From Perkinsus chesapeaki (lineage: Eukaryota; Perkinsozoa; Perkinsida; Perkinsidae): a stretch of DNA of 22,931 nt. The stretch is from the NCBI GenBank assembly GCA_013115145.1, contig JAAPAO010000570.1, forward strand, positions 1 through 22,931. Direction: 5' to 3'. Made by a program: the position numbers and the translations under genes. The notes beneath the pieces are model-generated. The model had not been told where the DNA came from and did not search any database. It saw only the letters and a list, made by a program, of their open reading frames with translations. This document shows, in pieces, positions 1-9,729 of the stretch. Position 1 is the first letter of the stretch. Every line of letters begins with the position of its first letter.

Positions 1-120
1 GCGTGCGGTACTCCCTTAATCTCTGGAGATTTCACAGCCGCTACATTCGCAAGCTCAATCCGCTTATCAGGAATTCTAATACAACACTTTATTTCTAATA
101 CAGTGGTGTAACACTCACGG

Positions 121-160
121 TTGCGCGCCGGCGCAATGGGCGCCTCGCATTGCGCAGCGC
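121..160. repeat. GC-rich overlapping inverted repeats
   Basis: GCGCAATG (131-138) pairs with CATTGCGC (148-155) around a 9-nt spacer. TTGCGC (121-126) pairs with GCGCAA (131-136). The two stems exclude each other. The patch lies just upstream of the secreted-protein gene and resembles the palindromes at 20.4-20.8 kb. It may be part of the same palindrome class. Function is unknown. Confidence 0.6.
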
Positions 161-287
161 GCCACGGCGCCGCCCATATCGAGCGCGCCAGAAACGAATG
201 GCGTCTCTTGACGATACGAGCGTGCCGTCTCATACGAATACCATTTGCTTAGTGATCTTACTAATGTTTTTCCCTACCGGCTCTAAC

Positions 288-815
288 ATGTTCAACTTTC
301 TCGTCGTGTGCTTCGCTTTGAGCACACCTCTTGTAGAAGGCGGAGACTGCGAAGTCGGTGACAGTTTCTGTAAAGGAAGGTTTGGCAATGTTTATTCATG
401 TAAGACCTATCAACAATCTCCAACTGAAGTGAGGTATTGCAATTTCATAAATGATTGGAAGACTGATGCTCAATGCCTCTGCGAAGATCCTCATCCCCAC
501 AAGGACTGCAAATACGGTGATGACTTCTGCAAGGACAAGTATGGTATTACATCTCGTTGTGAACTATATGGGATGTACCCCGAGGAGATCCGTAAATGTA
601 AATTCGTTACCTGGCAAGTTGATTCCAGCTGCCGCTGCGAAAAGGCGCCACCGACGACCCCAACCCCCAAACCTCCGGCTTGTCCCAATCCAAAGGCCGA
701 TGACGTCTGCAAAGAAAACGTAAGCCCAAGCAGTGAATGCATGCCCGGTCGCCCAGGCCTCTACCTGGGATACTGTAGCGGCTCTGGCGTACAGTGCCCC
801 TGCTATGGATGGTGA
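288..815 (+). CDS. Secreted cysteine-rich protein with three C6 modules
   Basis: From the ATG at 288 the frame runs to TGA at 813-815 (175 aa). Residues 1-18 look like a signal peptide (hydrophobic core FLVVCFAL, small residues before GDCE). Three modules follow, each with six cysteines: spacing 6-9-12-11-1 in the first, 6-9-12-10-1 in the second and 8-9-11-6-1 in the third. A Pro/Thr-rich linker (PPTTPTPKPPACP) separates modules two and three. Modules one and two share a C-x6-C-K pattern and are clear tandem duplicates; the third is more diverged and ends the protein at CPCYGW. An in-frame ATG at 198 would add 30 residues with another hydrophobic stretch. I prefer 288 because it gives a textbook signal peptide. 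The frame contains no visible intron. I do not recognise the family. All cysteines lie after the predicted cleavage site, so an extracellular, disulfide-bonded role is inferred. Confidence 0.65.
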   Translation: MFNFLVVCFALSTPLVEGGDCEVGDSFCKGRFGNVYSCKTYQQSPTEVRYCNFINDWKTDAQCLCEDPHPHKDCKYGDDFCKDKYGITSRCELYGMYPEEIRKCKFVTWQVDSSCRCEKAPPTTPTPKPPACPNPKADDVCKENVSPSSECMPGRPGLYLGYCSGSGVQCPCYGW

Positions 816-1598
816 AGCCCAATATCTCCACTGAGTTAGTCTGAGGAAGATTCAACCCTCTATGAGATGAAGGATACTTTTGGTTTTCCCCTTTCTGGTC
901 CATCCTACAGACTCGTTTATGTTGCGTTACTTAGTGCATAATCACATCCTCTTTAGTGCCTAGTTTTGAGGTGTGCGATAATTGTGCTGTATGAATATTC
1001 CAGCGCGTTCCACTAAAAATAGCGCTGTAAGAGAGTTCAATCCACAAGCCAAACTTTCTAGGGTCTTACTGAATTGTATGAAGACGCAGATGAAATTCTG
1101 TCAGCGACCACTTGATGCAGCATAATGCTGAAGACCCCACATTGAGCGGTTGCTCACCAACACGATGATGAGCATTGGGTGTTCCTCAGTGAGCTGCAGC
1201 TCAATAAAAGCGGTCGGTCTCTGCCCTTTCCGAGTCAACAATGCTTACATACCGATATACCCTTTCCCAAACTTTGGCAATGCCAAATTGGCATCCATCC
1301 GATCGAGGCAAGGCAAATGTGATCCACAAGCACGTGACCACAGAATTCCCACTTGATATTCGTTTTCACATTAACTAACACAACCGAGGCCACTTGATGA
1401 CGGTCAAACATCTCTTTCGAGGCACAAAATGAGACCGCTCATTCACAATACCGCTCAATGATCATTTATAACGCTGCGGTAGTTTTCGAAATGACATAGG
1501 CCAATAAATCAGAGTGATATGGTAATATTAACCAGACCCTTGTCCGGGGGTGGGATCGAACCTGCGCGACAGAGCTGCTACTACAAAACAGCGAGAGG
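816..1598. other. Intergenic, no gene seen
   Basis: This 783-bp gap lies between the secreted-protein stop and the convergent CAX stop. Short open frames here have no family resemblance or splice pattern. The only structure noted is the T-arm-like element near 1547-1571, which falls in the probable CAX 3' untranslated region. Confidence 0.6.
1547..1571 (-). repeat. T-arm/B-box-like element, copy a
   Basis: On the minus strand the core reads GGTTCGATCCC (1552-1562), preceded by GTCGCGCA. It lies about 30 nt downstream of the CAX stop codon. A seemingly tRNA-like 5' half (about 1596-1620) is in fact the CAX C-terminal coding sequence, so only the 3' half-like part is counted. Confidence 0.6.
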
Positions 1599-4500
1599 TT
1601 AATACCAGTATACAACGGCCACGATGATGTAGGTTAACTGTAGCATAAGACCTTCCAACCAGTTGCTTTTGCCGTTCACCACTATTGACATTGCAATAAT
1701 AACAGACAACACCTTGAAGAACAAATATCACACACAGGATGAGATGACACTTACTAGGATGACAACCCCAAGCATGCCGAAATCAAGGTCCATTGAAACC
1801 TTCATGATCCAACCGACGATAACCGCGAATGGAACCTACCGACGAGGAAAACACTCGATACTCCTAATTCAGTCGACATCTGAACTCCCATAGATCAATA
1901 ATGGAATATCATTGTTACTTATCACTGATTAAGATAGCAAAATGTAATATAAATTGTATTATATAATAGTGCTAGCGATGTCACAAGGACGAAAGCAATG
2001 TAGTAGTAGAGGCATATTCGGAGTAAGGAAAATAAATGACACATATAAAAACAAGTGCAAAACGCTAAACATGTAAACAACGAGCATTACTGATGCTGCA
2101 TCAGCCGAGGCGTTGGTCTGATAAAATGTAAAAAGCAGCACGAAGAAGACATGCACGTGAAGCCTTGAACTGAAGATGCACAAAAGGGTGAGAAAATGCT
2201 TACCACGAAAAGAGCGATCTGCGTGCACGAGCCGACCGCGATGCCGATGGCTATCTCCGGTTTATCGATGATACACATCCTAATAGCCGACGCGTGCTCA
2301 CAGGCATTCCCCACTATCGGTAAAAGGATGACACCGATGAACGATGATGATACAGAATAGTTAGACCTGGCAAAGGTCGCAGGTTCGATCCCGGCAACTG
2401 ACATCATCACTTACACGACACCTTCAATTGACCCCACAAGGTACTCGGAGTTCAGTGCGACTAATAAAGTTGAGACCTGAGAAAGAAACCTGGGAATTCA
2501 TATAAGGAGTGTTAGTAAACAGTGCATCTTTTACTTGCTAATACAAACAATGGACAAACGATCCGAGGCTTTGACTCTTACGAGGCCCTTTCATGCCACA
2601 AGTTGATCGATTACTAGTAAATAGTAAACGAGGATCGCTGAAGTAAAACGGTGGTCTCCGCTTTGCCTCGGATACCAGTTTGAGAAAGTGCATCTCATTG
2701 AGGATTTGCTTCATAGGAAAAATGCATTCCACCTTTGATTAATTCCGAAGCGCTTACTAATAATAACGTTAGCGATGTTGCCACGTTGATGGTTGGCTCA
2801 TCAGCTTCTTCCTCTGCCTGACTTTCGAAGATGGATAAATGCGTATACCTAACCACAGTCGCCGGTTCGATCCCTCCGTGAGGCACTTTATCTCACATTT
2901 GGAAGATAAGGAATGCAACATAGCTGAGCAGAAGGAAGATTGATACGACTCTTGAGATTTCGAGAACCGTGCTCTGGAGCTCCTCCTTGTCGAAGTCATG
3001 TTTGAACCCTTCCTCGAATACCTAATAACATTTCAAATACAAATACGAATGAAAAACTTTATTCTCGAGAGATTCTCTGGAGATTTTTGGCGCGTGTAGT
3101 TTATATGCCCCAAATTGGTGGCCGAATATACCGAATATTTCTGTACGAATTATGGAGCCCCTGATATTCTGCCTCCACATTCTCTCCACAGAATTGGGGC
3201 CGTATAACTCTCAGCTGAGATATGCATATATAAGCAAGCATGCAAGCTATCAAGGGCAATCTAAGATCTTGGGAACTTACTGTTTTCCGTATTAAATATA
3301 TTCTGAGATTTGCTAATTTGGATGATGAATTGAGAAAATCATAGCATCCGTTGGCGATGGAGGTTTTCATTTACTGGCCTATTGCCGATCGTGAGGAAAT
3401 TGCCGGAATGTTATATAAACTTATGAGAGAGGATTTCCTTTCGTATTTGAATACGCTCTGGGGAAAACCGTCAACATGATAGTAACCGATTGAGAGGGAC
3501 GCCGGTTCGATTCCCAGGCTTGTCGTTTAATGGAATATCGCAGAAATCATTATTCCTGATAACCTAAATATACATCTCCATAATCGCGGTTTTCATAATC
3601 AGTACGAAATCGATCACGTGATCGATAAATGATTCCCCCTTACGGTAGGCATAGCGAAGGCAGCGCACGCCAGGAGAAGCATGCTCATGTTGGTCATCGG
3701 ACCAGTTTCTTTGAATTCTTGTTCTTTACCTAGATGACCAATGCCGCCGAAGAAAAATGACATACCCAGCACCTAACGGCAATGTCAAAAGCGCGCGCCC
3801 TGACGATCGATTTCTTACCAAGAGCAGATTAGATAGCACCGATCCCAATAGAGTTCCCTTGACCACAGTGACCAACCCTTTCATCAGCGATTGCACAGTG
3901 AGAATCATCTCTACTGCATTGCCGAACGTCGCATTCAGCAGACCGCCGAGGGTGTCGTTTCGTAATCCGACCGCAAGCTCTTCGGTGGCATCGCCTGATC
4001 GGGACTTCAACTGGTGATTCTCGGAAGCATTTTACCGAGTATTTTGGCGAGGGGAATGAGGGCGATGAAATTGGTGGCGAAAATGACTGCCGGAGACCAA
4101 CCTAGCATGCTGGAGGCAACGCCGATCGGAGTAAACACGCAGAGGATCTGAAAAAAGGAAAAGGGTGAAAAATGGGTGAATTGATCATCGAAGGCAATTG
4201 AACCAGGGCCGAATTATCGACCGTTCGTTTTGACACAATTTACACTTTTCATCGTTTGAACACACGATTTATAATATTATACATGGTTTTTCCCAAGACA
4301 GTTAATAATTATAATTTCCCCTTTTCTTCTGCTCTCTTACGTTGACAGGGTCCAACAGGATTGCCTTCAATCCGACTAAATTGTTCACCTTGGGAGCCGG
4401 TTCCAGGACTGAAGAAATACGATCTTGCAACCGATGGGAAAATAACAACACAATGCCCATATCTGATTAATGAGCAAAATTCAAGCGTTCAATTCATTAA

Positions 4501-4776
4501 GATCATGACAAGGTCACGAATCGATTCTCTAGATGCTACAGACTCATATGGCCAAACGTAAAACTTCGAAAATATCGGACGGTGAGGGATAATTGTGCCG
4601 TATCGACCTTCGCCACAACCGTTGATAAAAACGCGACCGTATGAAAATGACCTACCGTTGCTGGCAGTCTGCTGGATCAAAGGCTGTGACAACTCGCTGT
4701 ACTCCGAGGAGGCGTAGTTGAACAGTCTGGTTCTCCGCTGATGGGCAGATGCTTGACGGAAGGAGACGTTCGCCAT
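1599..4776 (-). CDS. CAX: Ca2+/H+ exchanger (CAX family), complete, 11 exons
   Basis: This is a cation/proton antiporter of the CaCA superfamily, expected to load Ca2+ into a vacuole-like compartment using the proton gradient. Exons on the minus strand: 4776-4656, 4408-4341, 4147-4036, 3994-3819, 3772-3644, 3021-2897, 2848-2758, 2476-2415, 2366-2204, 1835-1755, 1712-1599. They total 1242 nt (413 aa), a usual CAX length. All introns are GT-AG and every phase closes. Diagnostic pieces are LGDATEEL, the first repeat [22 protein letters not shown], an acidic stretch ([10 protein letters not shown]) between the two halves, the second repeat [10 protein letters not shown], and C-terminal [11 protein letters not shown]. 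Short introns are 41, 42, 46, 48 and 48 nt; long ones are 193-622 nt. The start ATG (MANVSFRQ) is the first in the open frame after a stop; an extra 5' non-coding exon or trans-splice site cannot be excluded. The N-terminus before the first membrane segment is about 60 residues and Ser/Arg/Gln-rich. The reading frame appears intact. Confidence 0.94.
2367..2414 (-). other. CAX intron 8, 48 nt, carries T-arm-like core
   Basis: The intron starts GTAAGT and ends GCCAG, phase 2. It has the same length, phase and core position as CAX intron 6 (2849-2896). In the central 17 positions the two introns agree at 16 (antisense GTCGC(A/C)GGTTCGATCCC). Over all 48 positions about 29 agree. Confidence 0.85.
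2375..2400 (+). repeat. T-arm/B-box-like element, copy b
   Basis: The plus strand reads GGTCGCAGGTTCGATCCC, core 2382-2392. It lies wholly within the 48-nt CAX intron 8, antisense to the gene. Four of five T-stem pairs could form (GCAGG with CCGGC). Confidence 0.8.
2849..2896 (-). other. CAX intron 6, 48 nt, carries T-arm-like core
   Basis: The intron starts GTGAGA and ends GGTTAG, phase 2. Removing it joins FLIFQ to [16 protein letters not shown] without a frame break. Almost the whole middle is the T-arm-like core. See intron 8 (2367-2414). Confidence 0.85.
2857..2884 (+). repeat. T-arm/B-box-like element, copy c
   Basis: The plus strand reads AGTCGCCGGTTCGATCCC, core 2864-2874, followed by TCCGTGAGGCA. 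It is antisense to CAX and inside intron 6. Confidence 0.8.
3496..3525 (+). repeat. T-arm/B-box-like element, copy d
   Basis: The plus strand reads GACGCCGGTTCGATTCCC (core 3504-3515), followed by AGGCTTGTCG. It sits inside the 622-nt CAX intron 5, antisense to the gene. Confidence 0.75.
3607..3636 (+). repeat. 30-bp repeat with 18-bp perfect palindrome, copy 1
   Basis: ATCGATCACGTGATCGAT (3609-3626) is a perfect palindrome. With its right flank it forms a 30-bp unit that recurs inverted at 9730-9759 with one mismatch. This copy is at the 5' end of CAX intron 5. Confidence 0.85.
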
Positions 4777-5022
4777 TCGTGATGGGAACGAGTTGGTACT
4801 GCTGGTACTGCCAGCCACTCCAAATGAGATCTTTCCCGCAATTCCCAGAGATTCGTGAAGATGCACAATTTAGTTCTTTCAATTACAGAATTATTTTCAA
4901 ACATCTTCGATATCTGAATAATGAACGATGTATAAACTATAAAGTAATGAATGTTAAAATGGGCTTCTTCTTCACGCAGTGGTAAAGCCACGAATTCATA
5001 AATGAACATAACGCCAAAGTCA

Positions 5023-5198
5023 CTAAGTCATCCATGGAAAGGGCAAGTCCGGCTCGTCAAAATCATCATCGAGCCATCGCTCCACAAGGTCAGTATACAC
5101 GACATAAACTTCATGGGCTTCCTCTAGTAAGCGTCTAAGTGACGGCTTGGGCCGCTTGGCGATCAGGGAAATCTTTTCCAACCTGATGAGATGCGGTG
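5023..5198 (-). CDS. Last exon of an unidentified gene
   Basis: After a good acceptor (TTTCTGCAG) the minus strand has an open frame of 57 codons ending in TAG at 5023-5025, entered in phase 1. The peptide is rich in charged and helical residues (ISLIAKRPKPSLRRLLEEAH, then DLVERWLDDDFDEP) and ends PFPWMT. Composition looks coding. Upstream exons must lie at higher coordinates on the minus strand, but I could not place them in 5199-5681, and a plus-strand gene seems to begin at 5682. It may be a gene remnant. The stop is 247 bp before the CAX start codon. I do not recognise the family. Confidence 0.5.
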
Positions 5199-5681
5199 CT
5201 GCAGAAAGCTAGAGTGGACTGGAGAATATCTGATTTATCATAAATGAACGATTCCGTACGATATATGATTGGTATCGACTATATCAAAAAATAATTGCTA
5301 TTATTGGACATAAAATATCAGAATGAGAATTACATTCGAAAATATTTATATAATTTGCTAAATTTATGATCGCATTTGACAGTCGTCGTCCCAGTAACAC
5401 AATTATTGTCCCCTTCATCTAATCTATAGTTATTCTAGCGCTACTGTAAATGTTGACGTTCCCGAAACGTTCCCAAGGTTTCAAGCTACATGCAATGTGT
5501 CTGATCGAGTTGAGAAATAATAACAAGAATATCTTATCAACGTATTATTAGCTTATCAACAACAAGTTACTTATTAACAACTTATCTGTCATCTTATCAG
5601 CAACAAGTTATTCTTATTTATCAAGCATGAATGAGTACTGCCTAGTGAGTAACCAAAACATCCCCCCGAAGTGTTAGAGTG
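5199..5681. other. AT-rich stretch with a short direct repeat
   Basis: No gene is convincing here. CTTATCARCAACAAGTTA occurs at 5552-5569 and 5593-5610 (41-bp period, one mismatch). Confidence 0.55.
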
Positions 5682-6753
5682 ATGCTGCACTTGGAAAATG
5701 CATCCACTTTGGAGACTCGATTAGGTGAACTTTGGGCTCAGCTCAGGAGAGAACGAGTGACAATTAAGAGATTATATTCGTAATGAAGCGCATTTATTTC
5801 TGGAAAGAGCACTTGATGCAGGGTAGCATTTTCATCGGCAGGTTACGTTCAAAAAATTCAAGCAGAAAACGCTTCGCTCCGCCCTTACATTGCCGCAGAC
5901 GGATATCGAAGTTGAACCTGGTCATCTAGAGATGACGAGATTTCTTTTATTAAAGGGTGAGCGTCGATATCTTCCAAACTACAACTATTTATCGATAGAA
6001 TGACGACGCTGGGGTTCGAACCTGCGACCGAAGGAAGCATCGTGAGACTACTGTACACGAGTTCTATCGCGCATGCATTATTGGGAATTTCTTAGCTGCT
6101 CAATGAAACGTTTAGTGAACTCCTTGCTAGAAACCCTACACATGAAGAGCCCCGCCATTGCCGGGTTCACACACAAAGCTTGCGTACGAATTTTCGCGAC
6201 CGAAATAGTTCAATAATTTTACTTGGCGTAGGAACTCGACAAGAATATCACCAAGGGCTACCTTGATCCACTAAATACATTCTCCCCAAGCCGTGGGGAG
6301 CATAACGAGTAAACCTATGGGGTCGCCTACATACAAGGCAGTTTGAAGAGACTTTACAAAAAATGAGGCTGGTTTTTACGCTAACACTGATCGTTAGTGA
6401 CTGCGGAGGAATCTCATGGGCTTAACTCACGAAGGCCGACATTGAACCATCCCATAGAAAAAACAAGCAAGATCGGCGTTTACCCTCAGTTGTGGTGCAT
6501 CCAGCCTTTTGAAGTCTATGCAAAATGTACGCACGGTAGTCACCGACAATACAGGGGTCAATCAGAACACTAATGCCGTCTAGGAAGCATCGAGGCTCGA
6601 ACGCTGGAGATGGCGGACTGTTCGTCGCTATGGGTTCGGGGCTGGTGGGAACACTCGGACCTGAACAGAGAGAACCAACAGAATTCCAGAGATCTGCTTC
6701 ACAGGAGATTCCGAAAAAAGCTACAGAAATGGCGAAAAGCCAGACTTACTTGA
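5682..6753 (+). CDS. Unidentified helical protein, tentative three-exon model
   Basis: Model: exon 1 from ATG 5682 to 5756 (MLHLENASTLETRLGEL..., donor GTGACA), exon 2 5867-5956 (after AAGCAG; TDIEVEPGHLEMTRFLLLKG; donor GTGAGC), exon 3 6584-6753 (after GTCTAG; ends KLQKWRKARLT, stop TGA). Phases agree (0, then 1). Composition is Leu/Glu/Arg-rich and looks coding, with basic helical RRFRKKLQKWRK at the end. Doubts: exon 1 can also extend to 5779 and join 5822-5923 in another frame, which is also open (VAFSSAGYVQKIQAENASLR, then a stop), and the two alternatives overlap. No known family was recognised. The second intron (5957-6583) contains T-arm-like copy e. Confidence 0.4.
6004..6033 (-). 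repeat. T-arm/B-box-like element, copy e
   Basis: The minus strand reads GGTCGCAGGTTCGAACCCC (6011-6029), the closest match to copy b. On the plus strand it is followed at once by GAAG, a possible 3' splice site at 6033, as in CAX intron 8, where the same core lies just before the acceptor. Confidence 0.75.
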
Positions 6754-7241
6754 TCTACCTTTCAATGGTTTAAAAAACTCTTCAAGTCGACTTTGCCGTT
6801 TGGCTGCCATGTAGGATTCCAAAAAAACAGCCAAGTGTAATAACTCGAAATAAATTTCGTCGTTTACGAGAGAACAATGTATACACATCATCGCCTAGAC
6901 ATGCTATCGAGACACTATAAGATTTTACTGCCGATAGCCTGTACCGTTCTTAGAAGCTTATTATGAGTACTCGGACGAATATGAATACTTCCATAGTACT
7001 TATAGGAATACCATTACAACTATACTAACTTGATATATAGTTAATTATTGCTGATCCTGGCGAGCATTTCCCCCCCCAACGAAAACGAATATCTCGTTTT
7101 TCAATGACTTCTCGTCTGCTGTTGTATTTACGACCCTTAAACTTCGTAGAACAGTAGAACAACACACAGAATTGTATTGAGAGTATTCCACCGATTTTCG
7201 TGCGATCCGGGAATAGATAATGTTATACAGTCTATCTACTT

Positions 7242-7368
7242 CCAAGCTGCTTGGACCGATTCTCGTGCTTGGACCAAGCAGAGAGATAGAGTGAGTAGAT
7301 GTCTAGTATCTGCTTGTAAGCAAGGGAGATAGAGCGAGTACACATCTAGCATCTACTTGCAAGTAGAT
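7242..7368. repeat. 42-nt tandem duplication with small palindromes
   Basis: Copies begin at AAGCAGAGAGATAGAG (7276) and AAGCAAGGGAGATAGAG (7318), diverged by substitutions. Palindromes: TCCAAG-CTG-CTTGGA (7242-7256), TGCTTGG-A-CCAAGCA (7266-7280) and the perfect ATCTACTTGCAAGTAGAT (7351-7368). Confidence 0.8.
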
Positions 7369-7528
7369 ACTTCAATCATCGAAGTGCGATAACTTTGAAA
7401 GGAAGCTCTTGAGCATCTTTGAGTGGCATATCTTCGTGTTGGAATGCGTTTATCAATGATAAGGCCGAGGACTTGTCCGGCGTTTATCCTGGTCGAAGCG
7501 GACGATTGGTAGATTATCAATATTGTCA

Positions 7529-7549
7529 TAGTTGTTGATTCAACAACTA
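7529..7549. repeat. Perfect inverted repeat, 10-bp arms, 1-nt spacer
   Basis: TAGTTGTTGA and TCAACAACTA are separated by a single T. Confidence 0.9.
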
Positions 7550-7694
7550 CGAAAAAATTAACAATCACCACCCAACTACAAGCACCCTCAGTTTTAGGAA
7601 GAACTCCTCAGTAACACTGCAGCGTTGGTGGCACACAAGAGAGCTACCAAAGCTCCAATCAACTCATTATTTATCGAACTTCTAGTAGATTCTG

Positions 7695-7749
7695 GAAGCT
7701 GAGAATTTCTCAGCTTCAGTTTCTTCAAGTTTCTCAGTCAGAAACTTGA
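7695..7749. repeat. Two adjacent hairpins
   Basis: GAAGCTGAGAA-T-TTCTCAGCTTC (7695-7717, 11-bp arms) is followed 7 nt later by TCAAGTTTCT-cagtc-AGAAACTTGA (7725-7749, 10-bp arms). Confidence 0.9.
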
Positions 7750-7828
7750 CACATCCCATCACGACGCATATTCCAACACTAAAGCAAAACATCGACAATA
7801 AAAACGACGTGAGAAAATTTACAGGAAT

Positions 7829-8777
7829 TCACGACTGTTTAGTCGTTGGTACAGGGTCAAACTCAAAATCGTCAACAGTCGTTTCCCAGGCTGCTGCAGT
7901 AGCTTGCTGCCTACCGCCGTCGATAAGTTCCGAAGGGTCTTCCAGCATCGACTGGACGGCTTCATGGGCGAGCTTGGGGTCGGGCTTTGACCTGAAGTCG
8001 AAAACACGGAATTGAAAATGTGTTCTCAGTTGGGAGATACAATAGAACGGTTGATAAACAACGATGTTCCTAGAAGAAGGAGGAATGACCTAACTCGTTC
8101 CCATATATCCCCCAGGATCGTGAAGCACATGTGAGAAGTATGCGGCCCTATTAAGAGTAGCTAGCAAGACAGCAGCCGCCCTATCAGTGAATTCGCGCAC
8201 ATTCCTGTCTAACCCTGTCGACCAGAAAACATGTCGACAAGGTAAGGAAAATCGATTCAATATTCTCCCCGTATTTTCCACTGACGACCAAGTATAGGCC
8301 CGACACATAATCCACCACTCGACATCAGTCAATTGCTTGTGTAATTAACCATTTAAAGTCTCCTAGCTATCTCCTAAATCTCACCGCTCATGCTCGACTT
8401 CCTTCAAAGTGAGCGGTTGTTCGTAATCAACTTTAATCTCATCGAACAGGTCGTCATCGGCGGGCTTCACCTTTGGTCGATCGGCGATCGGAACGATTTC
8501 CTTTTCCCTAAAGAATACGATACTTGTTACGCTGCTAACATCCCTCATTTTGTGAATGGCACGAGTTCTCGCCGTACACAAGGGCGCCCGCAAGACATCC
8601 AAATTTCAATTTCCCCAATGAACAATCTGATGCAATCAACGACTAGCTGGTCATCTAAAACATGTACTCTTCAGAGACTTCGTTCCTTCTCTTCTGAAGA
8701 ATGTCATTCTCTGACAAGCTTGCGCCAAATGAATCCGTAATAACGCTAGCCACTGGTTGATACTGAGCCTCCTCCAT
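7829..8777 (-). CDS. Unidentified acidic protein, three-exon model
   Basis: Exons on the minus strand: 8777-8668 (ATG; MEEAQYQPVASV...), 8507-8385 (EKEIVPIADRPKVKPADDDL...), 7991-7829 (SKPDPKLAHEAVQSML..., ending FEFDPVPTTKQS, stop TGA). Introns are GT-AG, phases 2 and 2 close, and the total is 396 nt (131 aa). The protein is acidic, has no membrane segment and looks soluble. No domain was recognised. The start is uncertain: the frame before the ATG meets a stop, but an acceptor inside exon 1 (GGCTCAG, before YQPVASVI) would let the gene continue from the exons at 9279-9709. Confidence 0.55.
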
Positions 8778-9278
8778 ACCTTTCCCTTGGCCATCGATTC
8801 GTCATCAGTACTGATGAAGAATCGAATACATAAAGCGGGCGTTAGCAGCTAACTCATTAGAAAGTGTCACAAAGCTAGCAAGTGAGCATGATGAAAACTT
8901 TTAACCTTCTGGTAAGTAACGTTCATAACAGTAAAACTTTTAATTAAAATGTGGCTTTTCAAAGGAGCTATGAGTGCTATTATCAAATTTAACCCGACTC
9001 ACCTCGTGCTCCTGACACTCCTCCTCTGAGCATGTGACTGATCGTTATCTTTCTCGCCATCTAAACAATCCGAGATGTCCGGAAAATAAAGCAGAAATAT
9101 GTTCACGTGTTCGGCATACGCTCAGAAGCACGGAAAATAATCGACAATTTTTGCGAGATACAGCTGATAGATTTTCTCATCATCCTAACATTGAGAATCA
9201 CTTTTTTATGGCGACAAGTATCCCAGTTTTCTTCTGGAAAATTTCAAAAAAATATAATCTTCAAGATAGTTCGCTTAC

Positions 9279-9709
9279 CTCGATTCGGCGTGGCGATATC
9301 TTCCTCGTGGAATCGCTCGGAAACCCTTCCTGAGATAAAACATTCCAAACAGCAAGTCCTACAGATGTTTAATATGATGAATTCATTCCATATTTTTACC
9401 GTTTTTCTGGCCTTCAAGAAAGGTAAAATGTGAGAAACAAATCTACAACAGATACCATTATTTCACAGAAAACGTTGGGAATTTCGGAATCTCCCAGAGG
9501 AAAATTTGGGAAATTTTGGAAATTTTTTCATCCGTTTTGTTCCAAATTTTCCCAATTTTTTCCGTGGTACTTAGATTAAGCTCCACGCTCTCTTGTACGT
9601 CCTCAGGTAACGGTGGCTTCCGGCCTTGTAAAAAATCAAGACATTTCCAGAAGGCTCTGGGATCCGTCCACGAGGATAAATCCCACCGACCAGATGATGA
9701 TGAAGACAT
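9279..9709 (-). CDS. 5' part of an unidentified gene, two exons
   Basis: Exon 9709-9571 begins MSSSSSGRWDLSSWTDPRAF and continues with a Trp/Leu-containing segment (FWKCLDFLQGRKPPLPEDVQ). Exon 9329-9279 continues in phase as RVSERFHEEDIATPNR with donor GTAAGC. The ATG is preceded by the acceptor-like TTCCTTCAG and CTTTATATA. A 23-nt exon (9025-9003) would allow in-phase continuation to 8761 inside the next gene model, making one protein of about 190 aa. No family was recognised. The 18-bp palindrome repeat lies just upstream (9730-9759). Confidence 0.5.
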
Positions 9710-9729
9710 TATATAAAGGTAAAGCTGAA

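Larger units (their letters stand above)
6754..7828. other. Gene-poor stretch with palindromes and a tandem duplication
   Basis: No gene is supported. A minus-strand open stretch ending at TGA 7386 (INAFQHEDMPLKDAQELPFK) and another ending near 7600 (ELIGALVALLCATNAAVLL) look partly coding, but I cannot connect them by consistent splicing. Part of this DNA is hairpin (7529-7549, 7695-7749). Confidence 0.5.

Noticed and set aside
1594-1622. A-box/D-arm-like sequence that would complete a tRNA with copy a
   Set aside because: It is the CAX C-terminal coding sequence (IVAVVYWY and stop). The resemblance is coincidental.
1959-2228. Hydrophobic minus-strand ORF resembling a CAX C-terminus
   Set aside because: Phase does not join the previous exon. 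The true C-terminal exons, with GKSNWLEG, are at 1599-1835, so this is CAX intron 9.
6584-6615. B-box-like GGCTCGAACG
   Set aside because: It lies in a probable exon, and only a weak part of the consensus matches.
7600-7792. Leucine/lysine-rich and membrane-like minus-strand peptides
   Set aside because: Part of the frame is produced by the hairpins at 7695-7749, and no consistent splicing joins the pieces.
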